The notes under the pieces were generated by a model, which made no database searches, was not told where the DNA came from, and worked only from the letters and a program-made list of their open reading frames with translations. A stretch of DNA of 64,000 nucleotides, taken from NCBI RefSeq assembly GCF_039634365.2, contig NZ_CP155079.2:1736001-1800000 (forward strand). The letters are read 5' to 3'. Shown here one piece after another: positions 17,251-26,781 of this stretch. The DNA is from Mucilaginibacter sp. PAMB04168 (lineage in GTDB: Bacteria; Bacteroidota; Bacteroidia; Sphingobacteriales; Sphingobacteriaceae). The position numbers were made by a program, and so were the translations under genes. Each line of letters begins with the position of its first letter. Position 1 is the stretch's first letter.

Positions 17251-18561
17251 ATGAGCAATGCAGACGTACTCATTATCGGAGCAGGTGCGGCGGGTCTTAT
17301 GGCGGCCCATACATTAGCCAAAGCTGGTAAAAAGATAATTGTATTGGAAGCCCTTAACCGTACCGGCGGACGGATACACACTGTTGACGATACCGTGTTT
17401 TTTAAACATGCCGAACTCGGCGCCGAGTTTGTACATGGTGATTTACCTGTTACCCTAAGCTTGCTTAACGAAGCAGGTATTACCTACAGGCCGGCCGGAG
17501 GCGAAATGTGGCAGTACCGCGACGGCACCTTTACCAAAAATGCCGGTATGGTTGAGGGCTGGGACCTGCTGATGGAAAAGCTTAATGCCCTGCAGGAGGA
17601 TATGAACCTGGATGAATTTCTAAAGCAGTACTTTGCCGATGTTAAATTTGAAGCGTTAAAAGAATCAGTACGCAAATTTGCTGCTGGCTACGATACCAGC
17701 GATCCATCACGTGTAAGTACCTTAGCGTTGCGCAATGAGTGGAACAATGAAGACGAGGGTGCTCAACACCGTATCGATGGGGGATACTGTCATCTGATAC
17801 AGTATCTTGTTAGTTCCATTAAACAAGCAGGTGGCACTTTGCTGCTGAATGCGCCGGTTGCGCGTGTGCAATGGCAATTCGGCCAGGCAACGGCTGTGAC
17901 GGCCGATAACGAAAGCTTTAACGCTCCAAAAATTATTTTTGCGCTGCCTTTAGGTGTTTGGCAGGCACCTGCGGATGCAAAGGGCGCTATTACCTTTGAG
18001 CCGGCTGTACCCGATCAAATGCAGGCGTTGCGGCGGTTGGGTTTTGGCGCCATTATAAAAATATTACTGCAATTTGATGAGGCGTTTTGGGAGGATGCAG
18101 CCACCGAGGAGCTGGCTGGAAAAAGCCTTGCCAATATGGGCTTTTTGTTTTCTGATGAGGCTGTCCCAACCTGGTGGACACAAGCTCCTGAACACAGTAC
18201 TTTGTTAACCGGCTGGCTTGGCGGACCAGCAGCTGCCGAATGGAAAGATAAATCAGACGAAGAAATATTGATAGAATCGCTGCAATCACTGGCACACATC
18301 TTTAACCGTAGTCCCGAAGCTTTAAGGGAAAAATTGCAAGCCTGTCATGTGGCTAACTGGACCGCCGAACCATACATATATGGCTCCTACGCTTATGACA
18401 CGGTTGATACCATTAATGCATTACAAGTGTTAAATAAGCATGTTGATAATACACTATATTTTGCGGGTGAGTTTATGTACCAGGGCCCGGCAATGGGTAC
18501 GGTTGAGGCGGCACTTACCAGCGGGAAATATACCGCTGAGAAAGTTTTAAAATACGGCTAG
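17251..18561 (+). CDS. Flavin-containing amine oxidase / FAD-dependent oxidoreductase
   Basis: Protein of 436 residues. The N-terminal Rossmann motif VLIIGAGAAGLMAAHTLAKA (6-25) with the ribose-binding Glu after it (VLEALNRTGGRI, including the GGRIHT second FAD motif) is typical of the monoamine oxidase superfamily. The C-terminal FAD motif LYFAGEFMYQGPAMGTVEAA closes the cofactor site. It would oxidise an amine or unsaturated substrate with oxygen and lacks a signal peptide, so it acts in the cytosol. Substrate cannot be inferred: it is monocistronic with its own promoter and no pathway genes nearby. Confidence 0.87.
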   Translation: MSNADVLIIGAGAAGLMAAHTLAKAGKKIIVLEALNRTGGRIHTVDDTVFFKHAELGAEFVHGDLPVTLSLLNEAGITYRPAGGEMWQYRDGTFTKNAGMVEGWDLLMEKLNALQEDMNLDEFLKQYFADVKFEALKESVRKFAAGYDTSDPSRVSTLALRNEWNNEDEGAQHRIDGGYCHLIQYLVSSIKQAGGTLLLNAPVARVQWQFGQATAVTADNESFNAPKIIFALPLGVWQAPADAKGAITFEPAVPDQMQALRRLGFGAIIKILLQFDEAFWEDAATEELAGKSLANMGFLFSDEAVPTWWTQAPEHSTLLTGWLGGPAAAEWKDKSDEEILIESLQSLAHIFNRSPEALREKLQACHVANWTAEPYIYGSYAYDTVDTINALQVLNKHVDNTLYFAGEFMYQGPAMGTVEAALTSGKYTAEKVLKYG

Positions 18562-18674
18562 CAACGTTAACTCTTGGCTTAAATTATAAGTTTAAGATGA
18601 AAAATTTAATTGTCATGCTATCGTCTGCTACAGGCAACATTCCTTTTACAATAGAAGTTTAAACTCCTAAAGGT

Positions 18675-18704
18675 TTTGAATTTTTGCAATAGAGACTACA
18701 TTTG
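18675..18704 (+). promoter_or_regulatory. Promoter of the RND efflux operon
   Basis: TTTG (18675-18678), 18-bp spacer, TACATTTG (18697-18704), about 28 bp before the TolC start codon. Confidence 0.6.
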
Positions 18705-18732
18705 CCTATCTCTATCGTAATAATCCTTTCTG

Positions 18733-20148
18733 ATGTTTAACAGACTATTAATTTGCATCTGTTTATTTATTGTTGCGTTACTCAATACTCATTTAAGTAT
18801 GGCGCAGCAAAAAGTTACTTTGAGCATGAGGGATGCCGTGCAGCTTGGCGTTGAAAATTATCCGGCTATCAAAGCCAAACAAAATCAGGTTAACTCATCT
18901 AAAGCATATCTAAAAGAAACCCGGACAGAGTATCTGCCTGATCTTAACTTTTCGGCTCAAAATGCATATGGTACTATTAATGGGCAAAATGGTCCGTTGG
19001 TAGGATATCGTGGCCTGGCAGTTTCATCATCCGGCCCTGCCTTAAATCATCAAAACTGGAATGCCGCTTTCGGTGCCCTGTATCTAACTAACGTAAACTG
19101 GGATTTTTTTGCTTTTGGCCGTGCTGCCGAGCGTATTAAAGTGCAGAAGCGTGTGGTTGATCGTGACGAGGCCGACTTAGGGCAGCAGCAGTTTCAGCAT
19201 AAAATAAGGGTAGCAGCCGCCTACTTAAACGTGCTGGCTGCGCAGCGCCTTGTAAAAGTACAACAAGACAACCTGAATCGTACATTGGAAATCCGCCGCG
19301 TTATTGTAGCGCGTGTGAAAAATGGCCTAAATCCGGGTGTTGATTCATCACTGGCCAATACCGAAGTATCGAATGCTAAAATACAGCTGACTAATGCACA
19401 AACCAATGAGCAGGAACAGGTAAATCAACTGTCACAGTATTTGGGATATAACACCCCGCCGCTGGATTTTGTGCTGGACAGTACTTTCCTGGTTAAAAAT
19501 CCAAGCGCCCCGGGTAAGCCGTCGCAAATCAATGAGCAAAATCATCCGGTGTTGCAATTTTATAGAAACCGTATTCAGGTGAGCGACGAGCAAGCCCGGT
19601 ATCAAAAAACATTTGCCTTGCCTACATTTTCTTTTATTGGTACGTTTCAGGGTCGTGGCTCGGGCTTTACCCTGGCGCCGGCTATCAACACGCCGGTAGC
19701 CTACTCTGCCGATTATTTCAGAGGGGTTGAGCCAACCCGCTTTAATTACCTTATCGGTATAGCTACCTCCTGGAACTTTACCAGTTTGTTTCGCACCAGG
19801 TACCAGGTACAGTCGCAAAAGTTTACATCCCTGCAGTACCAGGACGAGTACGATTTGGTGAACCAGCAATTGCGCAACCAGCAGGTACTGGCCGAAACCC
19901 GCATCAGTAATGCCTTAAAGAATGCACAGGAAGCACCTGTACAAATCAGGTCGGCTAATGAGGCTTATTTGCAAAAGGTAACACTTTACCGAAACGGACT
20001 GGCAACCATTACCGATTTTCAGCAGGCACTTTACACTTTGTACAGGGCCGAAACCAACAACTATATCGCTTATAACAATGTGTGGCAAGCTTTACTGTTC
20101 AAGGCAGCCTCAACCGGCGATTTCGATTTATTCATCAATAATTTTTAA
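18733..20148 (+). CDS. TolC-family outer membrane efflux protein
   Basis: Outer-membrane channel component of the efflux complex, 471 residues with a signal peptide (cleavage after LSMAQ). Paired TolC repeats are visible: AVQLGVENYPAIKAKQNQVNSS with long amphipathic helices, then VKNGLNPGVDSSLANTEVSNAK in the first half, and the corresponding RNGLATITDFQQALYTLYRAE at the end of the second. It is the first gene of a three-gene operon, followed 25 bp later by the RND pump. The order outer-membrane, pump, adaptor is reversed relative to the usual adaptor-first order. Confidence 0.92.
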   Translation: MFNRLLICICLFIVALLNTHLSMAQQKVTLSMRDAVQLGVENYPAIKAKQNQVNSSKAYLKETRTEYLPDLNFSAQNAYGTINGQNGPLVGYRGLAVSSSGPALNHQNWNAAFGALYLTNVNWDFFAFGRAAERIKVQKRVVDRDEADLGQQQFQHKIRVAAAYLNVLAAQRLVKVQQDNLNRTLEIRRVIVARVKNGLNPGVDSSLANTEVSNAKIQLTNAQTNEQEQVNQLSQYLGYNTPPLDFVLDSTFLVKNPSAPGKPSQINEQNHPVLQFYRNRIQVSDEQARYQKTFALPTFSFIGTFQGRGSGFTLAPAINTPVAYSADYFRGVEPTRFNYLIGIATSWNFTSLFRTRYQVQSQKFTSLQYQDEYDLVNQQLRNQQVLAETRISNALKNAQEAPVQIRSANEAYLQKVTLYRNGLATITDFQQALYTLYRAETNNYIAYNNVWQALLFKAASTGDFDLFINNF

Positions 20149-20173
20149 GCTATTTATCGGCTAAAACATATAC

Positions 20174-23100
20174 ATGGGACTCATAAAATTTGCACTTCGT
20201 AAACCCATAACCATACTGGTTTTAGTAGCCGGCTTGTTTTTCTTTGGGTTAAATGCTATCCGCAGTATTAAAATTGATATTTTTCCGGATCTGAACCTGC
20301 CGGTTATATACGTTTCGCATCCTTATGGTGGCTATACGCCTACGCAAATGGAATCGTATTTTGGTAAACAGTATGTTAACCTGCTGCTCTATGTATCGGG
20401 TGTAAAGAGTATCGAAACGCGTAACATTCAGGGCCTAACACTTATTAAGCTTTCTTTTTATGAAGGTACCAACATGGCACAGGCTGCTGCCGAGGTATCT
20501 GGTTATACCAACCGTGCGCAGGCCATCTTTCCACCAGGTACGCAACCTCCCTTTATTTTGCGTTTCGATGCGTCCACATTGCCAGTTGGCCAACTGGTGT
20601 TAACCAGTCCAACCCGGAGTAACAACGAATTGCTCGATCTGGCTAACGTATATGTTCGTTCTTCGTTTACCTCCGTTCCCGGATTGGTATCACCGGCGCC
20701 ATTTGGTGGCAACACCCGCACGGTCGTTATCAAGGTTGAGCCTTCGCTGCTGCGCTCACACAACTTAACACCCGATCAGATTGTAACCGCCATTCGGGAG
20801 AACAATCTGAATTCGCCTGCCGGTAACGTACGCATAGGCGACCTCAATTATCTTACGCCTGCCAACACCTCCATGAAAAAAGTGGCTGATTTTGGCGATA
20901 TCCCGCTGTATAAAAACGGCATTCAAACCGTGTTTTTGCATGACGTTGCCACCGTTGAAGACGGTGCAGATATTACCAGCAGCTATGCACTGGTAAACGG
21001 CAAGCGTTCGGTGTATCTGCCAATCACCAAATCTGCTGATGCCTCAACCTGGGAAGTGGTGCAGAACCTTAAGAAAGCCATCCCGCGTTTCCAAAGCCTG
21101 TTACCCGAGGATGTTAAGCTGTCTTATGTGTTCGACCAATCTACCTATGTAATCAACGCTGTAAAAAGTTTGGCCGAGGAGGGGGCCATCGGCGCTATCC
21201 TCACAGGTTTAATGGTATTGCTGTTCCTGGGCGACAGGCGAGGGGCTTTAATCGTAATTTTGACCATACCGGCTTGTATAGTATCGGGTATCCTGTTCTT
21301 ATCCTTATTTAAGCAAACCATTAACATCATGACGCTGAGTGGCCTCTCGCTGGCTATCGGCATCCTGGTAGATGAATCGACCGTAACCATTGAGAATATA
21401 CACCAGCACTTTGCCATGGGTAAGCCTAAGGCCCTGGCTATATGGGATGCCTGTAAGGAGATTGCTTTCCCTAAATTATTAATCCTTTTCTGTATCCTGG
21501 CTGTATTTGCGCCCGCCTTTACTATGAAGGGCATTCCGGGTGCACTGTTCTTGCCGCTGGCGCTAGCCATTGGCTTTTCCATGATCACCTCATACTTTTT
21601 AGCTCAAACCTTTGTACCTATTATGGCCAACTGGCTCATGAAGAACGACCATGAGAAAAAAGATTTTGCACGTGATGATATACAGGATGAACATGCTGCC
21701 AAAGAAGAAGCTGCAAAGCACGCCCTTGAAGATCATGGTAAGGGAGAAACCCGGTTTGACCGTTTCCGTCATCGCTTTATGGGCTGGATGGATAGCATGC
21801 TGGCTAAGCGCAAATGGATAGTAAGCATTTATGTATTGGCCGCAACCGGGCTTGCCGTATTACTATTTGTTACCATAGGCCGCGATGTTTTGCCTAAAGT
21901 TGATTCGGGCACTTTCCAGGTCAGGCTGCGTTCGCCCGATGGTACGCGGTTGGAGCGTACCGAAGCCATGACGGTGCAAGCTTTACAGATTTTACGCAAG
22001 ATGGTTGGTAAAGAAAATATTGCTGTAACCTCTGCATTTGTGGGTACGCACCCATCTCAGTTTTCTACCAGTCCAATTTATTTGTTCATGGCTGGTCCGC
22101 AGGAGGCGGTTATACAGGCGGCACTGAGCGAGAAATATGATGGTAGTTTGGATGATTTGAAAGAACAATTCAGGCATGAGATTAAGAAGGCCATGCCCAA
22201 TGTGCGTGTATCTTTTGAACCGATTGATTTAACGGACAAGATACTAAGCCAGGGGTCGCCAACACCGGTTGAGGTGGCTATTACCAGCAAAAACAAAAAG
22301 CAGAATGTAGTTTATGCTTACAAAATATTACGTAAGCTTAATCAAATAAAGTACATGCGCGATGTGCAGATTGGTCAATCGTTTAAGTACCCTGCTATTA
22401 ATATTAATATAGACCGTACACGTGCTGCCCAGTTAGGCGTAGGCGTAAGTGATATATCGCGCTCGCTCATTGCCTCTACCTCATCATCCCGCTTTACCGA
22501 AAAGAATGTGTGGCTTGATGAAAAAGTGGGCTTAAGCTACAATGTACAGGTACAGGTGCCCGAGTACCAGATGCAAAGTGTTAACGATATTAAGGAGATA
22601 CCGGTAATGGCTAACCAGCGCCGCCCGGTATTGAGCGACGTAGCCAGTATAAAAATGGATACCACTTACGGCGAAAATGATAACATCGGTGCCATACCTA
22701 CCTTATCAGTAACGGCTAACCTGCATAAAAAAGATTTGGGTACTGCTATTGATGATGTAAACGAGGTAATTAAATCATTAGGTGAGTTGCCGCGGGGTTT
22801 AACCATTGAGCCACGCGGATTAGGCCAAACCCTTGGCGATACCTTGGGAAGCTTGCAAACTGGCTTGCTGGTAGCCATCATTGTTATCTTCCTCATGCTT
22901 ACAGCCAACTTCCAATCTTTCAAAGTATCATTTGTGGTGCTTTCAACTGTGCCTGCGGTAATATTAGGTTCATTATTGCTGGTGTGGGCTACCGGTGCAA
23001 CACTCAACCTGCAATCATACATGGGGATGATTATGGCGGTAGGGGTTGCAATATCCAACTCGGTACTATTGATCACTAATGCAGAAGAGCTGCGCATGAT

Positions 23101-23413
23101 TAATGGCGACGCCTTAAAGTCCGCGCGTGAATCGGTAGCTTTACGCTTACGCCCAATCTTAATGACCAGCTTAGCTATGATTGTGGGTATGATACCCATG
23201 GCATCGGGCCTGGGTGAAGGGGGAGACCAAACCTCGCCGTTAGGACGCGCGGTTATTGGCGGCTTGCTGTTCTCTACATTTGCATCCTTGCTCATACTGC
23301 CGCTGGTGTTTGCCTGGGTACAGGGTAATACCACTACACAATCCGTATCATTAGATCCTGAAGACGAAGAAAGTAAATTTTTTGTACCGCTGCATCATAA
23401 GAACGAGGCGTAA
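20174..23413 (+). CDS. Efflux RND transporter permease subunit
   Basis: Inner-membrane proton-driven pump of 1079 residues with the standard RND architecture: one helix, a large periplasmic loop (about 30-330), six helices, a second loop (about 560-875) and five more helices. GSLLLVWATGATLNLQSYMG and the N-terminal FPDLNLPVIYVSHPYGG fit the hydrophobe/metal family. The TM4 motif is GILVDESTVTIENI, giving D400-E401 where AcrB has Asp407-Asp408. The TM10 position of AcrB Lys940 is Ser961 (GVAISNSVLL). The cytosolic loop between residues about 490 and 535 is unusually charged (HEKKDFARDDIQDEHAAKEE). Substrate not predictable. Confidence 0.93.
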   Translation: MGLIKFALRKPITILVLVAGLFFFGLNAIRSIKIDIFPDLNLPVIYVSHPYGGYTPTQMESYFGKQYVNLLLYVSGVKSIETRNIQGLTLIKLSFYEGTNMAQAAAEVSGYTNRAQAIFPPGTQPPFILRFDASTLPVGQLVLTSPTRSNNELLDLANVYVRSSFTSVPGLVSPAPFGGNTRTVVIKVEPSLLRSHNLTPDQIVTAIRENNLNSPAGNVRIGDLNYLTPANTSMKKVADFGDIPLYKNGIQTVFLHDVATVEDGADITSSYALVNGKRSVYLPITKSADASTWEVVQNLKKAIPRFQSLLPEDVKLSYVFDQSTYVINAVKSLAEEGAIGAILTGLMVLLFLGDRRGALIVILTIPACIVSGILFLSLFKQTINIMTLSGLSLAIGILVDESTVTIENIHQHFAMGKPKALAIWDACKEIAFPKLLILFCILAVFAPAFTMKGIPGALFLPLALAIGFSMITSYFLAQTFVPIMANWLMKNDHEKKDFARDDIQDEHAAKEEAAKHALEDHGKGETRFDRFRHRFMGWMDSMLAKRKWIVSIYVLAATGLAVLLFVTIGRDVLPKVDSGTFQVRLRSPDGTRLERTEAMTVQALQILRKMVGKENIAVTSAFVGTHPSQFSTSPIYLFMAGPQEAVIQAALSEKYDGSLDDLKEQFRHEIKKAMPNVRVSFEPIDLTDKILSQGSPTPVEVAITSKNKKQNVVYAYKILRKLNQIKYMRDVQIGQSFKYPAININIDRTRAAQLGVGVSDISRSLIASTSSSRFTEKNVWLDEKVGLSYNVQVQVPEYQMQSVNDIKEIPVMANQRRPVLSDVASIKMDTTYGENDNIGAIPTLSVTANLHKKDLGTAIDDVNEVIKSLGELPRGLTIEPRGLGQTLGDTLGSLQTGLLVAIIVIFLMLTANFQSFKVSFVVLSTVPAVILGSLLLVWATGATLNLQSYMGMIMAVGVAISNSVLLITNAEELRMINGDALKSARESVALRLRPILMTSLAMIVGMIPMASGLGEGGDQTSPLGRAVIGGLLFSTFASLLILPLVFAWVQGNTTTQSVSLDPEDEESKFFVPLHHKNEA

Positions 23414-23484
23414 GAGCAAGGAGCGAATAAAGATAATTTGAAGATATTAGGTTAAGATTAGAAATTAAGAGCTACTACATAAAG

Positions 23485-24654
23485 ATGAAAAGTCTGAAAA
23501 GCCAGGTTACGGCTGCCATAGCATTAACAAGTTTAGCAGGTGTGTTATGCCTGAGTGCATGCCATTCTAGTAAAAAAGAAGAAGCCGCACAGGAGCAAGC
23601 ACAAAGCGAACAGGATAATATTGAAGTGCCGCCTGTTGAGACCGTTGTGCTGGAAAAAAGCAAGATGGCCTCAACTTTGCAGGTACCCGGCGAACTGACA
23701 CCGTACCAGCAGGTAAGCCTGTATGCTAAGATTAACAGCTATGTAAAGCAGTATCTGGTTGATGTAGGTTCGGAGGTGCGCAAGGGGCAGCTTATGATTG
23801 TTTTGGAAGCGCCTGAAATTAATTCGCAACTGGCATCTGCGCGTGCCCGCATCAAACAGCAGGAAGCTATTTACCTGGCCAGCAAAGCTACTTATGATAG
23901 ACTGGCCAATACAGCTAAAACTCCCGGTACAATTGCCCAAAACGATTTAGAACAGGCTGATGCCCGCCGCAAAGCCGATTTAGCTAATGTAGAAGCAGCC
24001 AGGGCTACCTACCAGGAGACCAGTTCTAACCTGCAGTACTTGCAAATACGTGCACCTTTTGACGGAGTGGTGAGCGAGCGCAACGCCAGCATGGGGGCGT
24101 ATGTAGGCCCAGGTGGCCGGGGCTCCGAAACACCGCTTTTTGTAGTGCAGCAGCAGCGAAAACTACGTTTGGTAGTATCTGTTCCGGAAGTAAACACCGG
24201 CGGACTGAGCAACCAGCAAACTGTTACTTTTACCGTACGTGCCCTGCCCGATCAGCAATTTACTGCACGCATTAAACGCCTGGCTGGCTCGCTGGACAGC
24301 CGCCTGCGCTCCGAGCGTTTGGAGATGGATGTGGAAAACCCCAAAAAGGTACTGTTGCCAGGCATGTATGCTGAAGTAAATGTGCCCATGAAATCGCATG
24401 ACAGTACGTTTGTTATCCCTAAATCAGCACTGGTACAATCTACTGAGAAAGTGTTTGTGGTGCGGGTAAATAGCAACCATAAAGCCGAATGGATAGATGT
24501 GCAAAAAGGCTTACAAGGCAAGGATGGCGTTGAGGTTTACAGTAAGGCACTTCATATTGGCGATAAGCTGGTAAAAACAGCTACAGATGAAATACGCGAC
24601 GGCCAGCCTGTTAAAGATACACCAGCTAAGAAAGAGCAAACAAAAGAAGATTAA
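23485..24654 (+). CDS. Efflux RND periplasmic adaptor (membrane fusion lipoprotein)
   Basis: Periplasmic adaptor of 389 residues anchored through a lipobox L23-S24-A25-C26, joining the RND pump to the TolC channel. Domains in order: beta-barrel/lipoyl half starting VPGELTPYQQVSLYAKINSYV, a helical hairpin (about 110-180, QQEAIYLASKATYDRL... ), second lipoyl half with LQIRAPFDGVVSERNASMGA, beta-barrel domain and membrane-proximal domain (VIPKSALVQSTEKVFVVR). The C-terminus is Lys/Glu-rich. It lies 71 bp after the pump gene and ends the operon at the strong terminator at 24671. Confidence 0.92.
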   Translation: MKSLKSQVTAAIALTSLAGVLCLSACHSSKKEEAAQEQAQSEQDNIEVPPVETVVLEKSKMASTLQVPGELTPYQQVSLYAKINSYVKQYLVDVGSEVRKGQLMIVLEAPEINSQLASARARIKQQEAIYLASKATYDRLANTAKTPGTIAQNDLEQADARRKADLANVEAARATYQETSSNLQYLQIRAPFDGVVSERNASMGAYVGPGGRGSETPLFVVQQQRKLRLVVSVPEVNTGGLSNQQTVTFTVRALPDQQFTARIKRLAGSLDSRLRSERLEMDVENPKKVLLPGMYAEVNVPMKSHDSTFVIPKSALVQSTEKVFVVRVNSNHKAEWIDVQKGLQGKDGVEVYSKALHIGDKLVKTATDEIRDGQPVKDTPAKKEQTKED

Positions 24655-24670
24655 CCTTTAAAAGGGTTTA

Positions 24671-24716
24671 AATGTAAGAAGGCGGCCTCATCAGGTCGCC
24701 TTCTTACATTTTTTAT
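24671..24716 (+). terminator. Terminator of the RND operon
   Basis: Fourteen-pair perfect stem (24671-24684 with 24697-24710, core AAGAAGGCG / CGCCTTCTT) followed by a T tract. Confidence 0.93.
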
Positions 24717-24732
24717 GCTTGGATAAGGTGTT

Positions 24733-25014
24733 TTATAATTTGTCTAACCCATCGGCAAACGCTCTGGCTTCTATAGTACCCACTATATCACCGTTTATAT
24801 AAATACTGATTGCCGTTTTCTTTTTGCTAAGTTGCAAGCGGCCTTTAATTAAGTGATCGTCTCCGCCGTATATAAAGTCGAGCAGGCGGTTAAGGCCCTC
24901 TTTACGGCATATCAACTCTTTGCCTTGTTGTTTGACAATTAAACGTACCCGGCTGGCTTTTTCCTTTTCAGGCTCAACCTTTAGCACATAATCATGAAGT
25001 AACCCGAAATCCAT
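24733..25014 (-). CDS. Conserved hypothetical protein at the end of the pyrB transcript
   Basis: Protein of 93 residues with no signal peptide or membrane segment. The composition is rich in Lys and strand-forming stretches (SRVRLIVKQQGKELICRKEG, KGRLQLSKKKTAISIYING) suggesting a small beta-rich fold. I do not recognise the family. It starts 18 bp after the pyrB stop on the same strand, so it belongs to the pyrimidine transcript. It shows no resemblance to PyrI, the regulatory subunit (no zinc-binding Cys4), although its place matches. Confidence 0.7.
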   Translation of the reverse strand: MDFGLLHDYVLKVEPEKEKASRVRLIVKQQGKELICRKEGLNRLLDFIYGGDDHLIKGRLQLSKKKTAISIYINGDIVGTIEARAFADGLDKL

Positions 25015-25031
25015 TTTGCTGTTAATTAATA

Positions 25032-25952
25032 TTAAGCTTGCCCTGCCAGTAAATATAACACGGCCATACGTACGGCCACACCATTTTCAACCTGATCTAG
25101 TATAATAGATTGTTTACTATCGGCCACATCGCTGGTAATCTCTACGCCGCGGTTAATAGGGCCAGGGTGCATAATAATAATCTCTTTATCCAGGTTGTCC
25201 AATATCTGCTTGTTCAAGCCAAACAGCATTGTGTATTCGCGTAATGATGGGAAGTACTTAATGTCCTGACGCTCCAGCTGTATGCGCAGCATATTGGCCA
25301 CGTCACACCAGTTTAAGGCTTTTATAAGGTTGTGTTCAACTTTAACGCCTAAAGAGCTGATGTACTTGGGGATAAGCGTAGTGGGGCCGCAAACCATCAC
25401 CTCGGCGCCCAGTTGCTTTAAACAAAGTATGTTTGATAAGGCCACGCGTGAGTGCAGCACATCACCAACAATTACTACTTTTTTCCCGGCTACATCACCC
25501 AGTTTTTCACGTATGGAGAAAGCATCCAGCAGGGCCTGCGTAGGGTGCTCGTGCGCACCATCGCCTGCGTTCACAATCTGGGCTTTAACGTGTTTAGAAA
25601 GGAATATGCCCGCGCCGGCATAAGGATGGCGCATAACTACCATATCCACCTTCATAGCCAGTATATTGTTTACAGTGTCAATTAAGGTTTCACCTTTGCT
25701 TACCGATGATGAGGAGGCCGCAAAGTTAAGCGTATCTGCTGATAGCCTACGTTCGGCCAGTTCAAATGATAAGCGGGTACGGGTGGAGTTTTCAAAAAAG
25801 ATATTGGCAATGGTTACATCCCGTAATGATGGTACTTTTTTGATCGGGCGGTTAATTACTGTTTTAAAGTTATCGGCCGTTTCGAATATTAATTCAATAT
25901 CGTTGCGGTTTAAATCTTTTATGCCTAATAAGTGTCGCGTGCTCAGACCCAT
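25032..25952 (-). CDS. pyrB: Aspartate carbamoyltransferase catalytic subunit
   Basis: PyrB joins carbamoyl phosphate and aspartate to carbamoyl-aspartate, the committed step of pyrimidine synthesis. The 306-residue length is normal. Carbamoyl-phosphate loop STRTRLSFE (about 55-63), SSVSKGETL (the mobile 80s loop with Ser/Lys), HPTQALLD and the aspartate-domain HPGPINRG are intact. The start ATG at 25952 gives the family N-terminus ending in TRHLLGIKDL. It follows pyrR at 105 bp and precedes the unknown 93-residue gene by 18 bp. Confidence 0.96.
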   Translation of the reverse strand: MGLSTRHLLGIKDLNRNDIELIFETADNFKTVINRPIKKVPSLRDVTIANIFFENSTRTRLSFELAERRLSADTLNFAASSSSVSKGETLIDTVNNILAMKVDMVVMRHPYAGAGIFLSKHVKAQIVNAGDGAHEHPTQALLDAFSIREKLGDVAGKKVVIVGDVLHSRVALSNILCLKQLGAEVMVCGPTTLIPKYISSLGVKVEHNLIKALNWCDVANMLRIQLERQDIKYFPSLREYTMLFGLNKQILDNLDKEIIIMHPGPINRGVEITSDVADSKQSIILDQVENGVAVRMAVLYLLAGQA

Positions 25953-25975
25953 GTAGATTTCGGATGGCGGATGTT

Positions 25976-26005
25976 GGGTTTCGGAATTTATTCGCTCCGA
26001 AAACC
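25976..26005 (-). other. Hairpin between pyrR and pyrB
   Basis: GGTTTTCGGA pairs with TCCGAAACCC on the minus strand (9 of 10 pairs, loop of 10). There is no T run after it, so it is not a clear attenuator terminator. The sequence CCAGAG, part of the PyrR RNA-binding consensus, lies some 45 bases before it on the transcript. Confidence 0.3.
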
Positions 26006-26057
26006 TGATTCCAATTTCAAGTTGATTCTTTTAATTCTCTTTTCTATAAACTCTGGT

Positions 26058-26600
26058 TCAGACACCGTCTGACAACAGTACTACTTTATCTTCACCGTCG
26101 GTTTCTTTCCAGCTAACCACTACTTTTTGTGAGGCAATTGAATCCACCTCAATGCCAGTGTAATTGGCTGTAACCGGTAAATGGCGCGAGTACCGACGGT
26201 CAACCAGCGTTAGCAGCTCCACTTTTGCGGGGCGGCCAAAAGCCAGTAAGGCGTCCATAGCAGCCCTTATAGTGCGGCCAGTCCATAGCACGTCATCCAT
26301 CAAAATAACGTTCTTGCCTTCAATAATGAAGTCAATACGGGTTTGATTAGGCACCAGGGGTGTTTCACGTCGACGAAAGTCATCACGGTAAAAAGTAATG
26401 TCGAGATCGCCCTGCAGTATAGGTTTATATAAGATCTTGCGGAGTTCTTCGGCCACACGGCGGGCTAAAAAAATGCCTCGTGGCTGTATGCCAATAATGA
26501 TAGCGTCTGAAAAGTCGTTATGATTTTCGATCAACTGGCGGCAAAGGCGCTGTATGGTTATTTGAAATTTTTGACCATCAAGCAACGTCAGGTTTTGCAT
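26058..26600 (-). CDS. pyrR: Bifunctional pyr regulator / uracil phosphoribosyltransferase
   Basis: PyrR binds pyr mRNA in Firmicutes and also makes UMP from uracil and PRPP. The PRPP loop VILMDDVLWTGRTIRAAMDAL and the RGIFLARRVAEEL segment are conserved, as is DLDITFYRDDF in the dimer arm. The start at 26600 (MQNLTLLDGQKF) is chosen because the alternative TTG start at 26621 lies inside the TACCTTTG promoter element. That makes 180 residues. The leader is only about 12 bases, too short for an attenuator upstream of pyrR itself; regulation, if any, would act between pyrR and pyrB. Confidence 0.93.
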   Translation of the reverse strand: MQNLTLLDGQKFQITIQRLCRQLIENHNDFSDAIIIGIQPRGIFLARRVAEELRKILYKPILQGDLDITFYRDDFRRRETPLVPNQTRIDFIIEGKNVILMDDVLWTGRTIRAAMDALLAFGRPAKVELLTLVDRRYSRHLPVTANYTGIEVDSIASQKVVVSWKETDGEDKVVLLSDGV

Positions 26601-26618
26601 CGTTTCAGTAGGTTTGGG

Positions 26619-26626
26619 CAAAGGTA
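26619..26626 (-). promoter_or_regulatory. -7 element of pyrR-pyrB
   Basis: Exact TACCTTTG on the minus strand, about 18 bp before the pyrR ATG. No good -33 box was found. Confidence 0.5.
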
Positions 26627-26781
26627 TAAAAAGTTTTGTACCTGTGTTGAGTTTTGTAAAACCTATACTTATATAAATGCGGTTGCGTTTTAAAAAGCTG
26701 CAGAAGAAAAGCGAGACAAGAGCTCAAAAGAATAGATCTATGCGATCTATACAATCGCCAACGGGAGTAATTCTGAGTAAA

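Noticed and set aside
25953..26057. PyrR-dependent attenuator between pyrR and pyrB
   Set aside because: The hairpin lacks a U run and only a short CCAGAG resembles the binding site; not strong enough to call.
26601..26621. PyrR start at TTG 26621
   Set aside because: The codon overlaps the -7 element TACCTTTG, and the family begins at MQNLTLLDG (26600).
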